A DNA stretch of 64,000 nucleotides from Nematocida parisii ERTm1. Taxonomy: Eukaryota; Microsporidia. The translations under genes and the position numbers were made by a program. The stretch lies in contig NW_013524646.1 of NCBI RefSeq assembly GCF_000250985.1, forward strand, positions 275,601 to 339,600, in the 5' to 3' direction. Each line of letters starts with the position of its first letter. The first letter of the stretch is position 1. Positions 36,353 through 44,785 of this stretch are shown one piece after another. The notes beneath the pieces are model-generated. The model made no database searches and was not told the origin of the DNA. It worked only from the letters and a program-made list of their open reading frames with translations.

Positions 36353-39022
36353 ATGAAATTTATTACACAAACAGAGAATACCACAGTAGAAAGAGAAGAA
36401 ATAATTAAAAGATACATTATGGCATTAAAAAATGATTCAGTAGATGAACTATTAAATATGATTACACTACTCCCTGATTCATACTCTGATATAATAAACA
36501 TGTCAATTGATAATATAATAAGAATAAGCATAACCCGAAATAACCCGGAATTATTTGAATTATTAAAATATAAAATATCTGATACTGTAAAAATAGAATA
36601 TTATACAGCCCAGTATAAATATCTACTATCAATATTTATGATTAATAGAGTAATAAATAATGGTAATAATCAAAGAGTACTAATCAGGGAGAGGGAAGAT
36701 TTAAGGAACAAGTATTATAAAATCAAACTATTTCAAGTACAGGATATAACTAAAGAATTAAGCAATAATATATATATAATAATAAATTATATACACGGGT
36801 TAATTATAAGTGGGGATATTCATAGGGTGAGTATAATTCGGGTTATAGAGGAAGAGATGTGCAGGAATAATTGGAGTACTTCTATAATAGGACTAATTAA
36901 GGAGTGTGCAGAATATAGTGCACATAGTGTTATAAATAATGAGCTATTAAAAATAATTAATATAGCAGAATATAGTACACATTATGTAGAAAGTATTAGT
37001 AATGTGCTTACATATAAAAATAATGAATTACTTATGATAGATTGTGTAATATATTCTGTTAGTAAATTTATACTTATATGGGACAAGTACACAGAAGACC
37101 TGCATAATGAAGGATATTCCTTAGTTGAAGGGTGCTTGGTTTTATTGGATTATATCCCTGTGAGTAGAATTAGCCATGAAATAATTAATGAGTTATTACT
37201 TAATGATAATAGTATACTAAATATTAATTATGATACAATGTGTAATAATACGTGTATAAGGATTAAACCGGTAATAGAAAGACTTAAAAAGAAATTCATT
37301 AAAGTGATTTATGAAAATTTTGATATATCAAAAAATATCTTAATTAAAAAAGTAACAAAAATTCATAAAAACACAAAAAATAACAAAATTTTAATAACGG
37401 ATGAAAATATTTTAAAAATAGAGAATATCTTAATTAAGTACTTAATTAACCAAGCAAATGAGAATGATTTGGCAGATGTACTCATAGACCAAGGATTCTT
37501 AGACATAAGAATATCCCCGTTATACTTTAGAGTGCTAGAAAAGAGCTGCTTATCAGGCGATGCAAGTATTACACTATTCTGTCTGTCCGTTATTAAATGT
37601 AGATATATAGATGGGATAATTGATGTAATTCAGGGAAGTACGCCCGTTATACAATCATATTATTTATCAAAAATTTTACATTTTAAAAATTTTACAAAAA
37701 CAGAAAAAACCGTTATTTTTGAAAGTATAAAAAATAATTTACATAAAGAATTCTTCACATTTAATGATGCAATGTATTTATTAAGCATATCATCAGGAGA
37801 GAATCACTTGAACTTCTTTAGCTACTTTATTAAACCAAAAGAGATCATCTCTAGACATAATATAATACTACCAGATGGTACAAGACTTTTTACATCTAGT
37901 AGTATATTTAACAGATCAATTGAAATAATTAAAAAATATTTTAAGAATCCAAAAATAAAAATGTACTTAAAAAGTATTTTAGATATAAATCCATTATATC
38001 ATAAGATATTTAATATATTTAAGTATAAAAAGGACTATAAGTATAATATAGTAATAGATCCATTTGATACAGAAAATATTACACAATATATCAAAAGTAT
38101 GAGTATGTCTATTATGAGCAAGTCAGAAAAATTAAAAATAATTCAAATTTATGAAATTTGTAAGAAAATTTCAGGTTTGTTTATTATTTGTTTTTATAAT
38201 ATTGAAAAAATGAAAAATTTTGATAATTTAAAAATTATTTATAACGATATTTTATCAGTATATTTATTTTATGAAGAAATCAAGAAGCAAAAGAAGTCCA
38301 GGAGTAAAATTCTACCATCTGTTGTAGAAGACTGTTTTATTCTTAAGAAGGCTATGCTATTCATTAGGAAGAAGTGTAAAATATATCCAGTAAAAAATTT
38401 GTTAATTAATAACAAAGACCTGAATTCATTAACAGAATTAAATACACAATGTGTAAATAATAATGACTCATACGCAGAATACCGTTATTTTTTACTATAC
38501 GATATGTGGAGGATATTCACAGGAGGATCACAAGTAAGTACGGCCACCATAGACGTACTAAGATACGCAGCAGAGTGTATAGACCAATTATCACAGCAGG
38601 AATATAATTATTTAGTAAAAATCCGTATAAAGACATTAAATAAGCCCATCTGGGAGAATATTCTATTTGAATGTACAGAAAGTGAAAGAGTTTCAATTTT
38701 AAAGGGGGTCAGTGAGGATGAGATTTATTCTAAGTATATAACGTATATTTTGAATATTTCAGGTGATTTGTCATTGTTTTTATTTGAAATTTTAAAAGAT
38801 AAAAATTTTATAACGGAAAATGAAAAAGATGAAATTTTTGATAAAATATTTTTTGATAAAAATGGAGAAATAATTTATTCCTTTAACTGCTGGATTCCTG
38901 GGGTATCTTTATTACAGCGGAAAGAGTATTTTGAGTGTTTATTTGAGTACTTAAAGGAAGAAGATCCTGTTTTATTAGAAGACGTGAAGGCATCCCTTAG
39001 GAAGCAAAAATTTATAGTATAA
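36353..39022 (+). CDS. large unknown helical protein
   Basis: 889 residues from the ATG at 36353. No signal peptide, no transmembrane segment and no recognised domain. It is mostly helical with many Ile/Asn/Lys, as expected from AT-rich codons. The C-terminal 200 residues (for example VSTATIDVLRYAAECIDQLS and SLFLFEILKDKNFITENEKDEI) look like a helical solenoid, as in nucleoporins or assembly scaffolds, but nothing specific is visible. It is divergent from the propeller-like gene with 17 bp between start codons, so the two may share one bidirectional promoter; if the neighbour is UTP17, a shared ribosome-biogenesis role is possible but unproven. Confidence 0.6.
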   Translation: MKFITQTENTTVEREEIIKRYIMALKNDSVDELLNMITLLPDSYSDIINMSIDNIIRISITRNNPELFELLKYKISDTVKIEYYTAQYKYLLSIFMINRVINNGNNQRVLIREREDLRNKYYKIKLFQVQDITKELSNNIYIIINYIHGLIISGDIHRVSIIRVIEEEMCRNNWSTSIIGLIKECAEYSAHSVINNELLKIINIAEYSTHYVESISNVLTYKNNELLMIDCVIYSVSKFILIWDKYTEDLHNEGYSLVEGCLVLLDYIPVSRISHEIINELLLNDNSILNINYDTMCNNTCIRIKPVIERLKKKFIKVIYENFDISKNILIKKVTKIHKNTKNNKILITDENILKIENILIKYLINQANENDLADVLIDQGFLDIRISPLYFRVLEKSCLSGDASITLFCLSVIKCRYIDGIIDVIQGSTPVIQSYYLSKILHFKNFTKTEKTVIFESIKNNLHKEFFTFNDAMYLLSISSGENHLNFFSYFIKPKEIISRHNIILPDGTRLFTSSSIFNRSIEIIKKYFKNPKIKMYLKSILDINPLYHKIFNIFKYKKDYKYNIVIDPFDTENITQYIKSMSMSIMSKSEKLKIIQIYEICKKISGLFIICFYNIEKMKNFDNLKIIYNDILSVYLFYEEIKKQKKSRSKILPSVVEDCFILKKAMLFIRKKCKIYPVKNLLINNKDLNSLTELNTQCVNNNDSYAEYRYFLLYDMWRIFTGGSQVSTATIDVLRYAAECIDQLSQQEYNYLVKIRIKTLNKPIWENILFECTESERVSILKGVSEDEIYSKYITYILNISGDLSLFLFEILKDKNFITENEKDEIFDKIFFDKNGEIIYSFNCWIPGVSLLQRKEYFECLFEYLKEEDPVLLEDVKASLRKQKFIV

Positions 39023-39171
39023 AAAATAAAAATATTTATAGTTGAGGGAAGCTTAATTTATTAAAAATGTACTTATATGGAAATTTAATTAAAAATAAAA
39101 ATATTTATAATATGCAGTATAAATAAACAAATAGAAGTAAATATAAAGAGAGCAATAAATAAGTATTAAAT

Positions 39172-39762
39172 ATGCAAATATCGCCATCTATTATATCCAC
39201 AGTGGAAGAAACAGAAATTATAACAGAAAAAAAAGTGAATTTAATTAAAAATGAACCTGACAATTTCCATATATGGAATAAAAACAGTACAGAAAATATA
39301 TTTGCAGGGTTTAATAGTGCACAGACCAAGAAAAGGTCTGTAATTAGGCCAGTTATGCTGTGTGTTAAGTATAATAATGAATTAGTCTATGACATATCAG
39401 ATACCTCAGATAATGAATTTATTATTATAGATGAAAATATGCCCGTGTCATTCAATGAGCTTACATCAGCAGTAAAGGAGAGTATGAGAATAGAAAAAGT
39501 CGTTATACAAATACTTGAAAAAAATGAAAATCTGTTAAAAAGTAAAATTTTTATAACGACAAAAGATAAAAATTTTTATATCAGTAAAAAAAGACTTCTT
39601 GGTGAGATACTTAAAACACAACGGAAAATAGAAAGAATACGGCCATTAATAATGCTTTCTGTGCAATTACCACTTGAAAATCAGATCAAGAAATTATGCA
39701 CGCTTAAAGTAATAGCAGATAAAATGTACTCAGATGAACCAAGTATATTTATTACTACATAA
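39172..39762 (+). CDS. unknown protein
   Basis: 196 residues, ATG at 39172. Not recognised. The N-terminal 60 residues are polar and probably disordered; from about 60 (KRSVIRPVMLCVKYNNELVYDI) alternating strands and helices suggest a small folded domain, possibly ubiquitin-like in its pattern (strand-turn-strand then helix). No signal or membrane segment. The stop codon is directly followed by the 39.8-40.3 kb repeat cluster. Confidence 0.55.
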   Translation: MQISPSIISTVEETEIITEKKVNLIKNEPDNFHIWNKNSTENIFAGFNSAQTKKRSVIRPVMLCVKYNNELVYDISDTSDNEFIIIDENMPVSFNELTSAVKESMRIEKVVIQILEKNENLLKSKIFITTKDKNFYISKKRLLGEILKTQRKIERIRPLIMLSVQLPLENQIKKLCTLKVIADKMYSDEPSIFITT

Positions 39763-39764
39763 AT

Positions 39765-40343
39765 TAATACACATTATATAATAAATTATAAATAGTACAT
39801 ATTGTGTAATAAGTAGTGTACATTGTGTAATAAGTAATATAAGTCTAAGTAAATAAAATATATAGTATGTTGTGTAGTAAATTATAAATAAAATACATTG
39901 TGTAATAAGTAGTGTATATTGTATGTTGTATAATATAATGTACTATGTGTAATAAGTAATATAACCCGAAGTAAATAAAATATATTGTATGTTGTGTAAT
40001 ATAATGTATATTGTGTAATAAATAAAATATATTGTATATTGTGTACTATGTGTTATAATTTTAAATACATTGTGTAATAAGTTGTAATAACTAATGAATA
40101 AAATGTAATATTTTATTTTAATAAATTGTGATTAGTGTGAGTGCATAATATATTGTATATTGTATTATAAGTAATATATTGTGTATATTGTGTAATAAGT
40201 TGTACTAAATAATAAATAAAATGTAATATTTTATTTTAATAAATTGTGATTAGTGTGAGTGCATAATATAATGTATATTGTGTAATAAATAAAATTAAAT
40301 ATTCATTGTGTACTAAGTAATTTTATTTAGAGTTAATAGCATT
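39765..40343. repeat. TGTGTAATAAGT cluster with a 56-bp direct duplication
   Basis: About a dozen + oriented 12-mer copies in the spacer between convergent genes. A block of about 56 bp, including TTTTAATAAATTGTGATTAG and GTGTGAGTGCATAATATA, occurs at about 40097-40152 and again at about 40213-40269, nearly identical. This is the right-hand end of the repeat-rich region. Confidence 0.85.
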
Positions 40344-40778
40344 TTATACAGCAGTGGATCTGTAGCTCATTGAGTCCTGAGCCACCACAGCACATGATAA
40401 ATCCGCCTTAATGGAAATTTCCATCTTTCTAGAAGTATTCTTATCGGCTGTAATGCTAATAGAATTGGCATTTACTAGAAGTGATAGGGTTTGAATGTTC
40501 ATGTCTGGTGATACAACTGCCATATTCTTCTTTGGTTGTATACTTACTTCAACACCATACGATCCCGTAGAAATACTATCTGATGTGGTCTTCTTAATAG
40601 TAAAATCAACACCTTTAAGTATATAATACACTGGATGCATATACAGTAATAAGGATACTTCTTTACGTGTATAAATATCTTTAATAAAGGATGAACTGAT
40701 TAATTCACATATACTAAGATATACAAAATCAATTAATTCTACTGATAAATTACTGTTGGGAATTTCTTTAATCGGTTT
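40344..40778 (-). CDS. C-terminal part of a secreted protein (second frame)
   Basis: Open from 40778; first ATG at 40640. The stretch before that ATG (VELIDFVYLSICELISSSFIKDIYTRKEV) is protein-like and continues smoothly from the upstream ORF, shifted by one base. The C-terminus is beta-rich (SISTGSYGVEVSIQPKKNMAVV). It overlaps the upstream ORF 40739-41917 by 40 bp. No family recognised. Confidence 0.5.
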   Translation of the reverse strand, partial: KPIKEIPNSNLSVELIDFVYLSICELISSSFIKDIYTRKEVSLLLYMHPVYYILKGVDFTIKKTTSDSISTGSYGVEVSIQPKKNMAVVSPDMNIQTLSLLVNANSISITADKNTSRKMEISIKADLSCAVVAQDSMSYRSTAV

Positions 40779-41917
40779 TTATGAAGAATACTTTCATTTA
40801 ATATAGAAAGCTCTTTTATGTTCTTTTTCTTGGTGGCATCATCTGCCACAGTGCATACCATATACGCAACAGTGTTTATAATTCCATTACTTAATAATTT
40901 TGATAAAAAATCACCTGAATTGCACTTACCAAGATACACAGAAATGGATAAAGCATTGACTAAATCAATGACAGATAAATTATCCCTTTCAATTGATAAT
41001 CCAGAGGATATTGTGCGGTAGTCACTGATCATTTGTTGTAATTTGGCATTGTTCATTGTTTTGGGCTTAAATAATAAATCACGTATTAGAATGGGATAGG
41101 ACGCATTCATTCCCTCAATAAAGGACATTCCCTTGTTCATATTGTGTATTAAATTAAATGAAAATTGCTTAACTGCTGTTATACTGACAGAGTTATTTAA
41201 AAATGAGTGTAATCTATTATACATATTACTTTTAAATGAACTTGACGCTTCTGTACTTGCATACTGTGTAAGGAAAAACAGAACAGACTCTGCTAAATCA
41301 CACCCAACGCTGCCCATATAAAATATATTCATAGATTTGTCTGCATTATAGAAATACTTAGCCATATAAGATATATACATACTCCTTAATTTAAATACAC
41401 TCTTCTCTAATGATTTCATAGAATTAATCAATTTTATCGACTCTTCTGTATTTACTGTATTTACTGACTCTTCTGTATTTACTGACTCTTCTGCATTATT
41501 ATTCTTATATGACTTAGAATATTCATCTGCTGTATAATAAGAACTGCTGTTGTTGTTCTCATCTACACTATACTCGTCTGAATCATTCGGGTTTGATGAA
41601 TTCTCCTGGTGGCTGTGCTTGTCTTCATAATCTTTCATTTCCATACTTATTTCTTCTATTTTTTCAGTTATTTCTTTATAATAACCCGAAAATTCGTTAT
41701 ACCTGAATTCTTCTGATTTACTAAGACCATTCCTTTTTTTACATATCTCTAATAATTTGCGCATTCTGTTGTTTACTTTAGACTGCGTCTTCTGTAGGAT
41801 TTCTAGTGTTTTATATAAGTCGTCTAATTCAAATGAATTTTCCTGCTTGTCCCCAGTGGTGATAATACAAGAAAATGAAATAGCCACTAGAATAAATATT
41901 GAATTTATAAATTTCAT
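40739..41917 (-). CDS. secreted protein of unknown function (first frame)
   Basis: 392 residues, ATG at 41917. A signal peptide is clear (MKFINSIFILVAISFSCIITTG). A coiled coil (about 35-100) is followed by a Ser/Asn/Tyr/Asp-rich linker with repeated NTEESV units, then a helical domain (about 160-375). The ORF ends KKFPTVIYQ and TAG, while the -1 frame continues as a long coding-like tail to 40344, so the mature protein is probably about 520 residues. It is a candidate host-interface protein by secretion alone. Confidence 0.6.
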   Translation of the reverse strand: MKFINSIFILVAISFSCIITTGDKQENSFELDDLYKTLEILQKTQSKVNNRMRKLLEICKKRNGLSKSEEFRYNEFSGYYKEITEKIEEISMEMKDYEDKHSHQENSSNPNDSDEYSVDENNNSSSYYTADEYSKSYKNNNAEESVNTEESVNTVNTEESIKLINSMKSLEKSVFKLRSMYISYMAKYFYNADKSMNIFYMGSVGCDLAESVLFFLTQYASTEASSSFKSNMYNRLHSFLNNSVSITAVKQFSFNLIHNMNKGMSFIEGMNASYPILIRDLLFKPKTMNNAKLQQMISDYRTISSGLSIERDNLSVIDLVNALSISVYLGKCNSGDFLSKLLSNGIINTVAYMVCTVADDATKKKNIKELSILNESILHKNRLKKFPTVIYQ

Positions 41918-42382
41918 ATTTTAAAATATTTAAAATCTATTTAAATATAGAAAATTATAAAATACCAGTTGATTTGACAGATAAATTATAATTTGATTGG
42001 TGCCATAATCACCCCTAAAACATGACCAATTAGAAAATTAAATATGATTGATTAATAGAAATATGACCATACAGTATAAAATAGTATAAAATATGATAAG
42101 TAATTGGATACTTCCTATTATAGTAATAATAACAGACTATTATAGTAATAATAACAGAAATAGTATTATATAATCATATGCTCATACTCATACAATCCAA
42201 AATAGTATACTTTAAGAATCTGTTATAAGACTGACTGTTTCACTCAAATGGCTTGTTGTAAGAATAAGAATGAGAGGACTTTCTTGGGGTATGCTAATGG
42301 TAATTAATAGTACTCAGAGGGAATGCTCTATACTAAGAAGAAGGGGGCTGATAGTTTATTTATTTCAAATGTATTAGACAAT
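41918..42382. other. non-coding spacer at the right edge of the repeat-rich block
   Basis: 465 bp. None of the 12-mer is present. A TATTATAGTAATAATAACAG unit is duplicated near 42116-42157, and AGTATAAAATA is duplicated near 42072. A 19-codon ORF at about 42249 (MACCKNKNERTF) is too short to call. Confidence 0.4.
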
Positions 42383-43546
42383 CTAGCTCTTTATCGCATC
42401 TTTAAAAAAGTCTTTGGGCATCACAGAAACCAATACTAAACAGGGCGCACCAATTACGTTAAATGCGACTGTTGCTGCAAATTCTTGGTTAAGCTTTACC
42501 CATTGCATTCCAAATTTAATAAATGTGTCTAGAGGTACTTGGGATGCCATTGTGATAAATCCAATTCCTCTGTAGTTAAGCACGTCTCCTATGATGTACT
42601 CGTGCACAATTCCACTGACTATGAATATAATTATTCTACTGCTCCTGGTAGTTATGTTTCTTTTAATTAGCGCACGATGTACATGCCGCTTTATCCACTT
42701 GTGCACTTGGGAATTCCACTTTCTCCAGTACGTTGAGACCGAAGCATTCCACCACGCCTCAAAGAATGATTGGTCACCAAATCGGGTTAGTTCACCAAGC
42801 AGCCCAAATATTCCTATAAACACAAAGATAAACCCGCTGGCCCACCCTAAATTGCTCCACAGGAATATATTAATGTACGTGTCCAGAGATGGCTCATCCC
42901 AGAACTTCAGCCCAAATGAATAACACTTTACCCGTAATGAATAATACGTCAGCAGTGCAGATGGTGGGAGTAAGAGTATGTACACAAGAACATTATATCT
43001 AGAAATATTTGGCAGCACTGGATACTCCCTCTGATAGCACAGAGTGGGAAGAATAATAAACTTTAGAAGAGATACTTCTTCTTTCGGCTTCTCTATTGTC
43101 TGGTCATCTATACCAAGTATAGCAACCTCCCTCCGCACAAGTATGTACGAAATGCCCTTCATCAACTGCGTAAGACTTAAATACCTTAAAATAACTCCAA
43201 TATACCCACTCACCCCAGAGAATCCTAAGATAGACTCCATGGCTATACAAAAAGAAATAGTGCCATACACAATGCTAGAACTTAACTGCTCTGATGCAAA
43301 ATAGATAATGGCCCACCTAACTACATTCACTAAAAGAAAGAACAGAATTGTGTACTGCTTTAAACACTGCAGTGACTCTGTGACTAATAGTGAGAATAGT
43401 TCATACATCCTGCCATTCATGCATATCTGATAATTTATAAGACACAGAGAAATGATCAACCATGCCCACCCTCCATACCCAATTTCAGCTTTTGTGAGTA
43501 TTCCCGTGTGTTTAGAGTGCGCACATTTACTATGCACTCTTTCCAT
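42383..43546 (-). CDS. MBOAT O-acyltransferase, DGAT1/ACAT type
   Basis: 387 residues with about nine hydrophobic segments. The signature FGDQSFFEAWWNASVSTYWRKWNSQVHKWIKRHVH corresponds to FADR.FY.DWWN...F..YWR.WN.PVH.W..RH(V/I)Y of DGAT1 and sterol O-acyltransferases. It is followed by the active-site His in SGIVHEYIIGD. PTLCYQREYP matches the PTLCYQ..YPR motif. The enzyme makes triacylglycerol or steryl esters in the ER; DGAT1 versus ACAT cannot be settled by eye. The N-terminal cytosolic tail is shorter than in animals. The start codon is 45 bp from the opposing small zinc-ribbon gene. Confidence 0.88.
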   Translation of the reverse strand: MERVHSKCAHSKHTGILTKAEIGYGGWAWLIISLCLINYQICMNGRMYELFSLLVTESLQCLKQYTILFFLLVNVVRWAIIYFASEQLSSSIVYGTISFCIAMESILGFSGVSGYIGVILRYLSLTQLMKGISYILVRREVAILGIDDQTIEKPKEEVSLLKFIILPTLCYQREYPVLPNISRYNVLVYILLLPPSALLTYYSLRVKCYSFGLKFWDEPSLDTYINIFLWSNLGWASGFIFVFIGIFGLLGELTRFGDQSFFEAWWNASVSTYWRKWNSQVHKWIKRHVHRALIKRNITTRSSRIIIFIVSGIVHEYIIGDVLNYRGIGFITMASQVPLDTFIKFGMQWVKLNQEFAATVAFNVIGAPCLVLVSVMPKDFFKDAIKS

Positions 43547-43591
43547 ATAAAAATTCTAATTAAAACAAATACAAATATACTGTTTATTCGT

Positions 43592-43918
43592 ATGCTCATT
43601 AAAGAAATAAACCGGGCTAGCTCGGCTCTGGTGGAAAACAAAGAGCGCGCAATTATCTGCAGAATATGTAAATCTAACAGTAAAATAATAGCAAGAAGAA
43701 ATACAAAGTGGATAACTCTGTGCTTTTTGGAGGTCTTAGAAATTAAAAAGTACTCAGCATACGCTGCATGCTCAAACTGCTTAAATGCCCTCCCCAGTGA
43801 CTATACCATATGCAAGCAGTGCACTAAAATAATTCCTGGTAAGAATATGTACTGTACAGAGTGCCAGAGAGAGTCCTTATATTTAAACAAAAAGGGTGTT
43901 GGTGTACAATCTGGTTAG
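43592..43918 (+). CDS. small multi-CxxC zinc-ribbon protein
   Basis: 108 residues from the ATG at 43592; the open frame upstream overlaps the MBOAT gene on the other strand and is not used. Four CxxC pairs are visible: CRIC near 26-29, CSNC, CKQC and CTEC near the C-terminus, giving two likely zinc ribbons. No further family match. It could be a nucleic-acid-binding or ribosome-associated protein; this is inference from the fold only. Confidence 0.55.
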   Translation: MLIKEINRASSALVENKERAIICRICKSNSKIIARRNTKWITLCFLEVLEIKKYSAYAACSNCLNALPSDYTICKQCTKIIPGKNMYCTECQRESLYLNKKGVGVQSG

Positions 43919-44025
43919 TGCCGTATACCATAAACACAGAAATACTCTAAATTTATTCTGTACTATTATGAACCGCCATATTTTGGTATGTACACATATG
44001 CACAGTACACTAAAAAATTTATCAT

Positions 44026-44193
44026 ATGGCAAGAGCACAGCAAGAGCTTTTAACACATTCAAAGAGGTCTGGCGGTCACTTAAAAACACACAAAGGAAAG
44101 AACTTTAACAGAGAAAAGAAAAAGTTGAAGAAAGGAGTGGTTAAATTAGGCAAAATCGACACGGCTGTTAAGTCTATTAAATTTGATGATTAG
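44026..44193 (+). CDS. Srp40 C-terminal-domain mini-protein
   Basis: 55 residues, ATG at 44026, TAG at 44191-44193. The sequence THKGKNFNREKKKLKKG...KIDTAVKSIKFDD follows the SRP40_C domain that ends Nopp140/Srp40 (GKGF..EK.KKKRGSYRGG.ID...SIKFD). The long serine-rich acidic repeats of Srp40 are absent, so this is a domain-only form. Nopp140/Srp40 chaperones snoRNPs in the nucleolus. The ORF lies in a different frame from a 70-codon chance ORF over the same DNA. Confidence 0.65.
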   Translation: MARAQQELLTHSKRSGGHLKTHKGKNFNREKKKLKKGVVKLGKIDTAVKSIKFDD

Positions 44194-44785
44194 AGTAGAA
44201 AATTAGTTATATATGAATATACAAAATAAAAATAAGAAGTGCTAATTTTAAAGTATTTTATAGACCTTTCTATATAAAGAAAGTTGTATTTTTGTTAATT
44301 TAGTCTATTTCTTGCCACATAAATATAAATATAACTAAATGTACATAAAAAGTACATTTACATAAAATTTAAATATTTCATGATTTGTGCTTGTATAACC
44401 CTGTTTATCTTAGATTGTACAGTGCTGGTTTCTCTGAGAATCTGAAATGCGCTGAAATAAAATTTATTTTAAATTTAAATTTAGAAAGTGTTTATTCATT
44501 TTATGTAAAGAACATGGAAAAGTACATATTTATTTAAAATAGAGCATAACTCAAATTAATACAAAAGGATTCTTTATGGTTATTTATAACAGATAGACAC
44601 ATAGCAGACTAATATAAACAAGAAATTAAAAATATTCAATATTAATACTATTGTATGATTAAGAGTGAGTGGAGTGATTTGTAGTAAATGCGATTTTGAC
44701 TGTAAAGTAATGGTAGATTATTTATTATATAACCCGAAATCTGATTGGTGCTCTGAATATGTTTAGATTTTGGTTACTTCTTATA
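44194..44785. other. non-coding spacer
   Basis: 592 bp between convergent genes. No ORF, tRNA or 12-mer was seen. One ATAACCCGAA motif is present near 44729. An AGACCTTTCTATATAAAGAAAG stretch near 44261 can form a weak hairpin. Confidence 0.4.

Noticed and set aside
43896-44108. 70-codon ORF after the zinc-ribbon gene
   Set aside because: The overlapping 55-codon frame matches the SRP40 C-terminal domain; the 70-codon frame has no protein-like features.
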